Assembly: GCA_946479005.1 (NCBI GenBank)
Contig: CAMLEM010000027.1
Span: forward strand, 1-10,918
Reading direction: 5' to 3'
Length of the DNA stretch: 10,918 nt
Origin: an uncultured Chitinophagaceae bacterium
Lineage (GTDB): Bacteria; Bacteroidota; Bacteroidia; Chitinophagales; Chitinophagaceae
A program made the position numbers and the translations under genes. Under the pieces are notes generated by a model. That model was not told where the DNA came from. It worked only from the letters and a program-made list of their open reading frames with translations, and made no database searches. Below are positions 1 through 8,464 of this stretch, in pieces. Each line of letters opens with the position of its first letter. The stretch's first letter is position 1.

Positions 1-205
1 GGTGGCGTAGAGGATCCTGGGAAAATCCCAGCCAGTTGATCTCATTAAAGCCATTTGCGTGCGTGACCTGGCCCCAGGCGAGTTCCCAGTTCTGGAAATT
101 GCCCATTTCAAAATCGAGGTTGGGCGGACAGGTAACTTGCGCACTCATTCTCGTGCAGCATAGAAAAAAAAGCGCAACAGCAATATAGTTTTGGAAACGG
201 CGCAT
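1..205 (-). CDS. Secreted protein, N-terminal fragment (paralogue of the T9SS cargo protein at 3185-5659)
   Basis: Only the first 68 codons are inside the window; the gene continues past the left edge. Reading from the ATG at 205 gives a signal peptide: a basic start (MRRF), a hydrophobic stretch at about residues 7-17, and likely cleavage after SA at residues 21-22. The mature chain begins QVTCPPNLDFEMGNFQNW. This closely matches the start of the mature protein at 3185-5659 (SGFCPPNMDFEMGDFSNW), and both continue to an I-x-W motif about 20 residues later. I infer a secreted Bacteroidota surface protein, probably also T9SS cargo, but its C-terminus is not visible so this cannot be confirmed. 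The start is supported by AGGAG about 9 bases upstream. A terminator (261-286) separates it from the peptidase gene upstream, so it probably has its own promoter. The function of the N-terminal domain is unknown. Confidence 0.75.
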   Translation of the reverse strand, partial: MRRFQNYIAVALFFLCCTRMSAQVTCPPNLDFEMGNFQNWELAWGQVTHANGFNEINWLGFSQDPLRH

Positions 206-216
206 CGTTCGGACTC

Positions 217-224
217 CTAATATA
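217..224 (-). promoter_or_regulatory. Possible -7 promoter element of the secreted-protein gene starting at 205
   Basis: On the minus strand this reads TATATTAG, a 7 of 8 match to the Bacteroidota -7 consensus TAnnTTTG. It lies 11 bases before the ATG, so the leader would be only a few bases long. No -33 TTTG was found at the expected distance. This is a weak call; the same bases partly overlap the AGGAG that could serve ribosome binding. Confidence 0.2.
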
Positions 225-260
225 CCCCCATTTGCGCGCATTAAAAAAGGATTAAAACAG

Positions 261-286
261 GAAAGGGAGCATTTCTGCTCCCTTTC
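261..286 (-). terminator. Intrinsic terminator of the M16 peptidase gene
   Basis: A perfect 10-bp inverted repeat (GAAAGGGAGC / GCTCCCTTTC) with a 6-base loop lies 21 bases beyond the peptidase stop codon. On the minus strand it is followed by CTGTTTTAATCCTTTTTT, so the U-tract is present although slightly displaced. Placement, stem strength and T-rich tail all fit a Rho-independent terminator for the leftward gene. It separates the peptidase from the secreted-protein gene that begins at 205. Confidence 0.85.
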
Positions 287-306
287 TAATTATAATCGTA
301 TGAGCC

Positions 307-3060
307 TCAGAAGGCCTTTTTCTCCCCGGGGTTATTTCCTTTTTCAAAATCACCACCGTAGATCATTACCAGCTTCGATTTGTCGAAATACTGGCGGAGC
401 GCAGCATTGACCTTTTCCACGCTTAGGGCCTGGAGCTTCTTTTCGAACTCCGTAAAGTCATCCAGGTCTTTTCCATCCCGGAGATAATTGCGGAGTTGTG
501 TGGCCAGGTAGTTATTAAGACCAAGATAAGTGCGATTCTGTTCCAGCAGGCTCTTCACCGATTTGTCCAGCTCATCCTTGGTGAACCCTTTGGAGATCGC
601 CTTATCGATCTCCTGGTGGATCGCCGAATCCAGCCTTCCCTTATAGATAGGGTTGAAGAACGCATAAACTCCCCAATTCAGGGCGTCGAACTTATGATAA
701 CTGTTCAGGTAAGATCCGGCGCCATAGCTCATCCCTTCGTTTTCACGCAAACGCTGCGGGATCCTGGAGGAAAGAAAAGCACCTCCTCCCAACAGCTCAT
801 TCGCCATAAATACAGCAGGGTAATCAGGGTTCTGTTCATTCATTGGGATATTGATGCTACCCAAGAGCATCGCATTGGTCTTATCGGGTGTGTTGATCGC
901 TTCCGTAGTGCCTTTCACATCAAAATGGCGGATGGCGACCTGTTCGAATTTTGCGGGGCTGTTCCAGTTACCAAAGGTTTTCTGTAAAAATCCCTTTACG
1001 ATATTCTTATCCAGCTCTCCCACAAATGCTGACACCGAGTTGTTGGCTCCATAGAACTCCTTATAAAACGCCTTCACATCTTCCAGTTTGATCTTCGAGA
1101 GATCTTCCAGCGTTTCATCCGAAGAACTGGCGTAGGCAGGATGGCCTTTGGGGTACCGGGTGGTAAGCTTGGCTAATTTTTCAGAAGCCACCGTTTGGGG
1201 ATCGCTTTTATTCGCCTCCACGGAAGCTTTCATTTCAAGGATCACCTTCTCAAATTCGGAAGCATCAAATTTGGGATTCCGAAGAAGATCATCAAGCAGG
1301 TTCAGGGCTGCCTGGAGATTCTGCTTATCTGTATTGATCGTGATCCCGATTCCGCCCAGCCCACTATTGATGCTGATGTCGGTCTTGATCCTGTCGAGCT
1401 CATCAGAAATATCTTTTTTGGAACGGGTAGTGGTACCTGTCTTCAGCATCTGGGCAACCACCGAAGCCACCAGGGATTTATTGGCGAGGCTGGTCTCATC
1501 TCCAAATCGGATCGAGATATTGGCATTGATCTTATCGCCTTTCGTGGGTTTTTCCAGCAATGCATATTTGGCACCATTCGCTAAAGTCCCATACTCCGTA
1601 TTCTTTTTGATATTGGCGATGCTGCTTTCAAAATTGGCCTTCTGGGCAGCCACTTCTTTTCCTTTATAACCACTGAGGAGCTTACTGATGTCAGGCGTTT
1701 CCTTAACGATGGTCCTGTCGGGAGCCGCATCGGGAACGAACACGCCATAGGTCCGGTTGGAGGGTTTATAATATTTCCGTGCAGCAGAACGAACATCATC
1801 CAGGGTTAGTTTTTCCACGCGGTCACGGTAGAGGAACCACAATCTCCAGTCCCCCGCGCCCACGAATTCAGTGAGACCGATCGAGAAATTGATCGTTTTC
1901 GACATCGCGTCCTCGATTCCTTTCAGGATGTTGTTCTTCGCCCGGGTCAGGTCTTCCTCGGTGAAATTCATTCCCACCACATTGTCTGCAGCGAGAAGGA
2001 ATTCCGTCTTCACGCTGTCAATATTCTTATCCCTGGGAACTTCCAGCTCGAAATAGGAAAAGCCCGGATCGTAAAGTGTAAGGGAGTACCCATTGATCTT
2101 GGAAGCCATTTTGCTTTCCACCAGCTTTTTGTAAAAATAGCCGGAAGGATCATTGGTAAGGATCTGGATCAGGGCATCATTGGCTGCGTAATCTTCGTCA
2201 GCCACCGAGGGTGTGTGATAAGCCATCCCGATATACTGGATATCACCTGTGCGGCGAAGCGTTACATTCCGCTCGCCATCCTGCGGAGGCTCTACGGTGT
2301 AAGTGGGTTGCAGCACCCGGGTTGGTTTGGGAATGGGACCAAAATACTGCTGAACATATTGCAGGGCCTTCTTCTCATCAAATTTCCCGGCGATGATGAG
2401 CAGGGCGTTATCCGGCTGGTAATATTTTTTATAGAACGCATAGAGGTTGTCGCGTTTCACTCTTTCAATGTCCTCCTTGCTTCCGATGGTTGACTTTCCA
2501 TAGTTATGCCAGAGGTACATCGCGGAGAGTATCCTTTCATTGAGTACGCCGCTGGGTGAATTTTCCCCTATCTCAAATTCATTTCTCACCACGCTGAATT
2601 CTTTCTTCAGTTCATCGGGAAGGATCTTGGAATTCACCATCCGGTCGGCTTCCATATCGATCGCCCAGCGCAGGTTTTCATCTGAAGCGGAAAGGATCTC
2701 GTAATAATTCGTCCTGTCGTACCAGGTGGTGCCGTTGGCGAAGGCTCCTTTGTCGGCAATGGCCTTCTTAATGTCGGTGAATTTCTTGCACTGCTTGAAC
2801 AGCATATGCTCCAGCAGGTGGGCCATCCCGCTTTCTCCATAGCCTTCGTGCCGCGAACCGACTTTATAAACGATATTGACGACAATGTTCGACTGGGAGG
2901 GATCGGGCATTAACAGCACTCTCAGCCCGTTCTTCAGTTCGTATTCTTTGAGACCTTCCACAGTGGTCACCAGCTTCGGCGCATCCGTCTGCGCATACAG
3001 CAGGGTGGCATTAATGGCAAGGAAACAAAGCGATAAAACAGTAGCTTTTATTAATCGCAT
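307..3060 (-). CDS. M16 family zinc metallopeptidase, two-repeat form, exported
   Basis: This is a 917-residue protein of the pitrilysin/insulinase-like M16 family, zinc peptidases that enclose and cut peptides or unfolded polypeptides. A signal peptide spans residues 1-23 (cleavage after LYA, before Q24), so it acts in the periplasm or at the envelope. The first half carries the inverted zinc motif HxxEH as His81-Leu-Leu-Glu84-His85, and the third ligand is probably Glu161 in VVRNEFE, at the family's usual spacing. The second half (about 490-917) repeats the fold without HxxEH, as is usual for the non-catalytic half. It keeps the R-x(6)-Y substrate-binding motif at Arg772 and Tyr779 (LRENEGMSYGAGS). 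Full length and all expected catalytic residues suggest an active enzyme. The start is the only ATG preceding the signal peptide. The gene lies between two secreted-protein genes on the same strand but appears separately terminated on both sides. The substrate is unknown. Confidence 0.95.
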   Translation of the reverse strand: MRLIKATVLSLCFLAINATLLYAQTDAPKLVTTVEGLKEYELKNGLRVLLMPDPSQSNIVVNIVYKVGSRHEGYGESGMAHLLEHMLFKQCKKFTDIKKAIADKGAFANGTTWYDRTNYYEILSASDENLRWAIDMEADRMVNSKILPDELKKEFSVVRNEFEIGENSPSGVLNERILSAMYLWHNYGKSTIGSKEDIERVKRDNLYAFYKKYYQPDNALLIIAGKFDEKKALQYVQQYFGPIPKPTRVLQPTYTVEPPQDGERNVTLRRTGDIQYIGMAYHTPSVADEDYAANDALIQILTNDPSGYFYKKLVESKMASKINGYSLTLYDPGFSYFELEVPRDKNIDSVKTEFLLAADNVVGMNFTEEDLTRAKNNILKGIEDAMSKTINFSIGLTEFVGAGDWRLWFLYRDRVEKLTLDDVRSAARKYYKPSNRTYGVFVPDAAPDRTIVKETPDISKLLSGYKGKEVAAQKANFESSIANIKKNTEYGTLANGAKYALLEKPTKGDKINANISIRFGDETSLANKSLVASVVAQMLKTGTTTRSKKDISDELDRIKTDISINSGLGGIGITINTDKQNLQAALNLLDDLLRNPKFDASEFEKVILEMKASVEANKSDPQTVASEKLAKLTTRYPKGHPAYASSSDETLEDLSKIKLEDVKAFYKEFYGANNSVSAFVGELDKNIVKGFLQKTFGNWNSPAKFEQVAIRHFDVKGTTEAINTPDKTNAMLLGSINIPMNEQNPDYPAVFMANELLGGGAFLSSRIPQRLRENEGMSYGAGSYLNSYHKFDALNWGVYAFFNPIYKGRLDSAIHQEIDKAISKGFTKDELDKSVKSLLEQNRTYLGLNNYLATQLRNYLRDGKDLDDFTEFEKKLQALSVEKVNAALRQYFDKSKLVMIYGGDFEKGNNPGEKKAF

Positions 3061-3075
3061 AGTCCGTGATTTTTT

Positions 3076-3083
3076 TAAAGATA
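3076..3083 (-). promoter_or_regulatory. Possible -7 promoter element of the M16 peptidase gene
   Basis: On the minus strand this reads TATCTTTA, matching TAnnTTTG at 7 of 8 positions, 15 bases before the ATG at 3060. A TTTTG occurs upstream but only 11 bases away, too close for a standard -33 element. It lies just downstream of a terminator-like hairpin, which fits a separate transcription unit. Confidence 0.35.
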
Positions 3084-3095
3084 CGGGGTAAGTGC

Positions 3096-3116
3096 AAAAC
3101 CGGGGCTGACCCCCAG
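3096..3116 (-). terminator. Probable terminator after the T9SS cargo gene
   Basis: On the minus strand CTGGGG, loop GTCAG, CCCCGG forms a 6-bp GC-rich stem with one T-G wobble, followed directly by TTTT. It lies about 70 bases beyond the stop codon of the gene ending at 3185 and before the peptidase promoter region. The U-tract is short, so strength is uncertain. Confidence 0.45.
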
Positions 3117-3141
3117 GGCGGGTGGTTCTTAATTGATACGA

Positions 3142-3162
3142 ACGGTCATTTTAATTGACCGT
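3142..3162. repeat. Inverted repeat ACGGTCA-N7-TGACCGT
   Basis: Perfect 7-bp arms are separated by an AT-only 7-base spacer, 22 bases after the stop codon of the leftward gene ending at 3185. As RNA it forms a small hairpin but has no U-tract on either strand, so it is not a standard terminator. It could be an operator, an mRNA 3'-end stabilising hairpin, or chance. Confidence 0.55.
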
Positions 3163-3184
3163 GAGCGTTTTGCATTAGAGTTTC

Positions 3185-5659
3185 TTACCGTATAAGCGTG
3201 ATGGTGCCTTTTTCGGTCTGGGTGACCCCGTCTTTGTTGATGAATTCCAGGATCCAGACGTAAACCCCGGGGTTCTGCTCCTGCCCCTGGAACTTTCCAT
3301 CCCACCCTTCCCCGTAGGTGCGTGAATGAAAGAGCAGCTGGCCCCAGCGATTGAAGACTGAAAAGCTTTTTAGTGATTGCATTCCGACGAGGTAGGGTTT
3401 TACGAGATCGTTCAATCCATCCCCGTTAGGCGTAAATGCCGTCGGAAGATAGAAACCCGGTTTCTTAAGGATCTGCATCAGGATGGTATCCGTTGTTACA
3501 CAGGTGTGCAGGTCGGTGATCTCGATGAGATACTCAACGTCGTTGCCCGTGGCGATGAATTCGGTGAACCTTGTATTATAGCTGGTAAGCTGCACTGCCG
3601 GGCTCCAGGAATAATTACTGCCAATGGAATCTCTCACGTGGATGAAATGCGTGCTGCCTTCCGGGACGGTAATGGTCCTGTACCGGACCCCGTCGTGAGA
3701 ATCATTTACCTGCACCTCCTTCGTAATGGTTTGCGGGTCGTCTTCACAACCCAGGGATACCAATTCAAGGGTCACGTTTTTCTTTCCCCGGGTTGAATAT
3801 ATAACGGGAGGCGGATCCTTCACGCCCGAACCGGGACCGCCGTTATCAAACGACCAGGAGTAGTTCACCAAGCTCGAACCATTCTCATTGCTGAGGTTCA
3901 GGAACTGAACAGGCCTGTCGAGACAAACAGAATCCCAGGAAAAATCAGGTATGCCATTCGATAATACCCAGGTGTCTATGGTCGTGCTGTCCTTGCAACC
4001 CCATTGCGTAGTGCTCACCAGCTCCGTAGTGTACCTGCCCGGGGCAGGAAATGATTTTGTGGCGTTAAGTGTGGGCGAATTCGTTCCATCAGGAAACTCC
4101 CAGTTATGGGTCATTGTCGAGCCGTCGCTGACCGATGAGGCATTCGTAAAGACAAAATTATTCGTGAAACTGCAAAGGGTATCATCAGCAACCGTGATGC
4201 CTGCAACTGGAAGCGGGTGCACATTTATCTGGACAGATCGCGTAGTATCCGTACATCCTCCCTGGATAACCTGCGCCCAGTAGTTCCCGGTCGCCGTGGG
4301 TAGGAAGTTCTGAGATGTGGCACCGGGCAAGGGCGTGCTCGCATCATACCACTGGATGGAGCTCAGGCCGGCATTGAGCGAAAGGGTTGCAGGCGTTTGC
4401 GGTTCGCAGAAATCATTGGGTCCTGTCAGCTGTAACAGGGTATCTACCTTGAACGTGGAAATGTAGGTGGTATCCATCGAGAAGCATCCTGTGAGGATAT
4501 CGGTTGTTTTCACGATGAATTCTTCAGGTGTGGGAGAACTGGTCCAGGCAAATGGATTGGAACTTGTGGAGTTGCTCACCTGGCCCGCGGGCGTCCACTC
4601 ATAAGTATAACCCATTGTGGAGGGGCCACCGATCTGAACCTGGCTGGATTTACAGATCACCTGGTCTGGACCGGCGTTTGAGACCGGTTTGGGCGACACT
4701 GTAATGGTGGCATAAAGTGTATCCTTGCACCCGAAACCCGGATAAGGGTTCACCACCACGGGTATGATGGTCCCTACCGTTGGGGCGGGATTCATATAAA
4801 GCGTCTGGGTGGTGGCAATGGGCGTGCCGAAAGAAGGATCCGCATACCATTGATAGGTTTCAAAACCATACGGAGCTGTCAGCGTGATCTCATCATCTCC
4901 CTGGCAGATCGTACTTCCCTGGATGGCGCCATTGCAATTGGTGTTCACATCGATGTATGCATAACCAAAATGCCCAAGCTGGGTACATTCGGTGGCGATA
5001 AATTCAAGTTCGATCGTTTTTCCCGCCAGCCCGGTAAGATTAAGTGTTACCGGTGTCCAGTCTTTATAAAGCACCTGCGGATTAATGGGGGACTGAAGAA
5101 AGCCCGGCAGGCTTGAAGAAGCCGTGAAATCAAAATCCACGCAGGGTATGTTCGCTCCCGTGGAAAGATCTCTTATTCGCGCCCTGAATCGCGGCTGTGC
5201 TTCCGTTGTGTGCGTTGGATTTTCAAGCACTACCGCGTAATGAAAGAAAATGGAGAACTGCGTCACTCCAACGGGGATCGTGTAAGTGTAGGAGATCCCG
5301 CTGGCCTCACGTCCCACACCCCCATTCAGGCTGGCAGTACCATTACCCAGCTTTGCGCTGAAGCCGCTGCCATTGGGGCAAATCCTTGGAAAACCGCCAT
5401 AAGGGTCCACCCCTGCCATTGCCTGGGTGACTATCGAATGCCTGTCGAAAACCGGGGGACCGATGCTTGTCCAGGTGATGGTATTGAGACCGGTGCCGGG
5501 ATCCACTCCTACTGTGCCCGCCCGGCAGATCCAGTTACTGAAATCTCCCATTTCAAAGTCCATATTCGGTGGACAAAAACCGGATTGTGCCCGCGAATGC
5601 AAATAGGTGAGGCTGAAAAAAACAACTGCAACCAGTGTTTTCGAAAAGGCGGGAAACAT
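3185..5659 (-). CDS. Secreted multidomain protein with PKD-like domains and a T9SS type B C-terminal sorting domain
   Basis: This 824-residue protein has a signal peptide (residues 1-24, cleavage after SRA, before Q25). Residues about 27-241 form an N-terminal beta-sandwich-like domain beginning CPPNMDFEMGDFSNW and closing with IDVNTNC. Ig-like or SprB-like modules follow at about 243-480, recognisable by repeated Q/EW and G-C patterns (YQWYADPS, YEWTPAG, IQWYDAS). Two PKD-like domains lie at about 482-566 (HNWEFPDGT, FPAPGRYTTELV) and 570-651 (YSWSFDNGG, STRGKKNVTLELV). Residues about 735-824 are a classic gliding-motility-associated/CHU_C domain: LPTAFTPNGDGLND, FNRWGQLLF, WDGKFQG, PGVYVW, KGTITLIR. 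This domain is the type B signal that takes proteins across the outer membrane through the type IX secretion system. An adhesive or matrix role at the cell surface is inferred; no catalytic motif was recognised. In-frame stop TAG upstream and the signal peptide fix the ATG start. It is divergent to eno. Confidence 0.93.
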   Translation of the reverse strand: MFPAFSKTLVAVVFFSLTYLHSRAQSGFCPPNMDFEMGDFSNWICRAGTVGVDPGTGLNTITWTSIGPPVFDRHSIVTQAMAGVDPYGGFPRICPNGSGFSAKLGNGTASLNGGVGREASGISYTYTIPVGVTQFSIFFHYAVVLENPTHTTEAQPRFRARIRDLSTGANIPCVDFDFTASSSLPGFLQSPINPQVLYKDWTPVTLNLTGLAGKTIELEFIATECTQLGHFGYAYIDVNTNCNGAIQGSTICQGDDEITLTAPYGFETYQWYADPSFGTPIATTQTLYMNPAPTVGTIIPVVVNPYPGFGCKDTLYATITVSPKPVSNAGPDQVICKSSQVQIGGPSTMGYTYEWTPAGQVSNSTSSNPFAWTSSPTPEEFIVKTTDILTGCFSMDTTYISTFKVDTLLQLTGPNDFCEPQTPATLSLNAGLSSIQWYDASTPLPGATSQNFLPTATGNYWAQVIQGGCTDTTRSVQINVHPLPVAGITVADDTLCSFTNNFVFTNASSVSDGSTMTHNWEFPDGTNSPTLNATKSFPAPGRYTTELVSTTQWGCKDSTTIDTWVLSNGIPDFSWDSVCLDRPVQFLNLSNENGSSLVNYSWSFDNGGPGSGVKDPPPVIYSTRGKKNVTLELVSLGCEDDPQTITKEVQVNDSHDGVRYRTITVPEGSTHFIHVRDSIGSNYSWSPAVQLTSYNTRFTEFIATGNDVEYLIEITDLHTCVTTDTILMQILKKPGFYLPTAFTPNGDGLNDLVKPYLVGMQSLKSFSVFNRWGQLLFHSRTYGEGWDGKFQGQEQNPGVYVWILEFINKDGVTQTEKGTITLIR

Positions 5660-5678
5660 GTATTCAGAAAATTGATAC

Positions 5679-5686
5679 CAAATCTA
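5679..5686 (-). promoter_or_regulatory. -7 promoter element for the T9SS cargo gene
   Basis: On the minus strand this reads TAGATTTG, an exact match to the Bacteroidota -7 consensus TAnnTTTG, 19 bases before the ATG at 5659. Upstream at the -33 position only an imperfect TTCG is present. The sequence between is T-rich. Predicted leader length is about 10-15 bases. Confidence 0.45.
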
Positions 5687-5741
5687 TTCAAAAAAAACGA
5701 AAAGCACGAAAGGGCCCAAAGCCTGTTTCGCTAAAACATTG

Positions 5742-5749
5742 TTTCTTTG
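5742..5749 (+). promoter_or_regulatory. eno: Possible -7 promoter element for the eno operon
   Basis: TTTCTTTG matches TAnnTTTG at 7 of 8 positions, 35 bases before the enolase ATG. A weak TTTC occurs 13 bases upstream of it but no clean -33 TTTG at the expected spacing. The leader from here to the ATG is A-rich (AAAATCAATCAACCA) and has no Shine-Dalgarno sequence, as is common in Bacteroidota. This element and the one at 5679-5686 make the 125-bp gap a divergent promoter region. Confidence 0.4.
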
Positions 5750-5763
5750 CACCACTTCATTGA

Positions 5764-7074
<1,311 letters not shown>

Positions 7075-7089
7075 ACCCATTATCTATCT

Positions 7090-7392
7090 ATGAAATTACT
7101 TTCCCGCTTCTCCAACAAGTACTTCATTTCCTTATCAGCCTTTCTTGCCATTATGTTCTTTTTTGATAAGAACGACCTGCTGACACAGGCAGAAAGACGC
7201 AGGGAACTGCGGGACCTCAGGGAAAGCAAGGCCTGGTATTCCAGCCAGATAGCCACGGAAACCAATGAGTTGGAGGGGTTAAAAAACAATCCCGCCACCC
7301 TGGAAAAGTATGCCCGGGAAAAATACCTGATGAAAAAAGACAACGAGGACCTTTTCCTGGTATCGGAAAACCCCGATACTGACAAGAATTAG
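7090..7392 (+). CDS. FtsB/DivIC-family septum formation initiator protein
   Basis: This 100-residue single-pass membrane protein has a short basic cytoplasmic start (MKLLSRFSNK), one transmembrane helix at about residues 11-25, and a charged coiled coil at about 29-65. The coiled coil is followed by the family's conserved LEKYAREKYLMKKDNEDLFLV (71-91). That order is diagnostic of the DivIC/FtsB family, bitopic proteins that join FtsL and FtsQ/DivIB in the divisome and help activate septal cell-wall synthesis. The match to YAREKYLMKK-x-ED-x-F is strong. It begins 15 bp after eno and is probably translated from the same mRNA; eno-ftsB adjacency is also known in Proteobacteria. Whether it is functionally FtsB or DivIC cannot be decided from sequence alone. 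No terminator was found directly after the stop. Confidence 0.9.
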   Translation: MKLLSRFSNKYFISLSAFLAIMFFFDKNDLLTQAERRRELRDLRESKAWYSSQIATETNELEGLKNNPATLEKYAREKYLMKKDNEDLFLVSENPDTDKN

Positions 7393-7494
7393 GTTTCCAG
7401 GCACAATATTGACTCCTCTCCCCCGTTAATATTCCGGACATTTTTCATATATTCAGTTCCGACTGGATACACTGGACACACTAATCGGTAATTA

Positions 7495-7728
7495 ATGACA
7501 AATTTTACCCCCGAGGATCTGTTATTGTATTTATACAAAGAGACCTCAACCACACAAACCCGGGATATTGAATCAGCTTTAGAAAAGGATTGGACATTGC
7601 GTGAAAAACTGGCCGTTCTCAAAGATTCCATCAGCCGGCTCGACAAACTGACCACTTCGCCACGCACTGAAGTTGTATTGAATGTTCTGAACCAGGCCAG
7701 GGAGCATACCTCTGAAGAAGTTCAGTAA
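7495..7728 (+). CDS. Small hypothetical protein, 77 residues
   Basis: I do not recognise a named family. The protein is soluble, mostly helical by composition, with no signal peptide or transmembrane segment. It starts MTNFTPEDLLLYLYKETS and continues IESALEKDWTLREKLAVLKDSISRLDKL, an amphipathic charged stretch at about residues 25-51 that could form a helical hairpin. The start resembles the N-terminal helical region of Bacteroidota anti-sigma factors (residues opening a short DLL-x-YLY-x-E run), but the zinc-binding His and Cys residues of that domain and the membrane part are absent, so this is only a hint. Coding is supported by the ATG after AATTA, lack of a longer alternative in other frames, and a strong terminator 22 bases after the stop. 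It follows the eno operon by 102 bp, with no terminator seen in the gap, so read-through is possible. Confidence 0.75.
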   Translation: MTNFTPEDLLLYLYKETSTTQTRDIESALEKDWTLREKLAVLKDSISRLDKLTTSPRTEVVLNVLNQAREHTSEEVQ

Positions 7729-7749
7729 AACGCTCCTCGAAAACGATTT

Positions 7750-7778
7750 AGCATCCCGAAACATCGGGATGCTTTTTT
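7750..7778 (+). terminator. Intrinsic terminator after the 77-residue protein gene
   Basis: A perfect 10-bp stem (AGCATCCCGA / TCGGGATGCT) with an AACA tetraloop is followed by a run of six T's (7773-7778). It lies 22 bases after the stop at 7728. This is the clearest Rho-independent terminator in the window. It also contains the ATG at 7769, showing that nth should not be started there. Confidence 0.95.
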
Positions 7779-7784
7779 ATTTCC

Positions 7785-7793
7785 CAATATCTT
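7785..7793 (+). promoter_or_regulatory. nth: Possible degenerate -7 promoter element for nth
   Basis: The sequence AATATCTTG contains TATCTTGC, which resembles TAnnTTTG with one T missing. It ends about 5 bases before the nth ATG at 7799. If used, the mRNA would have almost no leader. The match is imperfect and no -33 element is evident. Confidence 0.25.
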
Positions 7794-7798
7794 GCGGT

Positions 7799-8458
7799 AT
7801 GACCCGCCGGGAGAAATATCAATTCGTGATCGCCTACTTCAGGGAAAATATGCCCGAAGCGGAGACCGAACTGGATTATGAAGGCCCCTACCAGCTGCTG
7901 GTAGCCGTTATCCTTTCCGCGCAATGCACGGATAAACGGGTGAACCTCACTACGCCTGCCTTTTTCAGGAAATATCCAAATACCCGGGCTTTAGCAAAGG
8001 CTTCGGAAGAAGATGTGTACGAACTGATAAAAAGCATTTCTTATCCCAACAACAAAACCAGGCACCTGCTTGGGATGGCCCGGATGGTGGAGGAAAAATT
8101 CGGTGGGGAGATCCCGATGAAGGTGGAAGACCTGGTTCAACTGCCGGGGGTGGGAAGAAAAACAGCCAATGTGGTCACTTCCGTGATCGAAAACCAACCC
8201 AACCTGGCCGTGGATACGCACGTTTTCCGGGTCAGCCGGCGGGTCGGACTGGTTCCCGAAACCGCCACCACCCCCCTCGCCGTAGAAAAACATCTGCTTC
8301 GATATCTCCCGCAGTCGCTGGTGCACCGGGCCCATCAGTGGCTGATCCTTCACGGGAGATATGTTTGCGTGGCCAGGCGGCCCCGCTGCGAGGAATGTGG
8401 TATCCGCCCGGCCTGCCGCTATTTTCAGCGTATGGTCAAAAAACGCCCGGTCCGCTAA
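7799..8458 (+). CDS. nth: Endonuclease III (DNA glycosylase / AP lyase)
   Basis: Endonuclease III removes oxidised pyrimidines from DNA and nicks the resulting abasic site, starting base excision repair. This 219-residue protein has the usual length. The helix-hairpin-helix motif is LPGVGRKTANVV (residues 115-126) with catalytic Lys121. The catalytic Asp139 lies in AVDTHVFRVSRR. The C-terminal iron-sulfur loop is complete: Cys190-x6-Cys197-x2-Cys200-x5-Cys206, binding a [4Fe-4S] cluster. SAQCTDKRVN at 40-49 is a further family signature. All catalytic and cluster residues are present. The frame can be extended to an ATG at 7769, but that codon is inside the terminator hairpin at 7750-7778 and would add MLFYFPISCG, which the family lacks. 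The start at 7799 (MTRREKY) is therefore preferred. It is the first gene after a terminator and likely has its own promoter. Confidence 0.97.
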   Translation: MTRREKYQFVIAYFRENMPEAETELDYEGPYQLLVAVILSAQCTDKRVNLTTPAFFRKYPNTRALAKASEEDVYELIKSISYPNNKTRHLLGMARMVEEKFGGEIPMKVEDLVQLPGVGRKTANVVTSVIENQPNLAVDTHVFRVSRRVGLVPETATTPLAVEKHLLRYLPQSLVHRAHQWLILHGRYVCVARRPRCEECGIRPACRYFQRMVKKRPVR

Positions 8459-8464
8459 TTCACA

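Noticed and set aside
496..1669. Long plus-strand open frames of 163, 173 and 129 codons opposite the peptidase gene
   Set aside because: They are antisense to a full-length gene with intact catalytic motifs, overlap one another, and their translations show no recognisable domain or sensible composition.
7769..7798. N-terminal extension of endonuclease III from ATG 7769
   Set aside because: The ATG is inside a strong terminator hairpin and the ten extra residues are atypical of the family.
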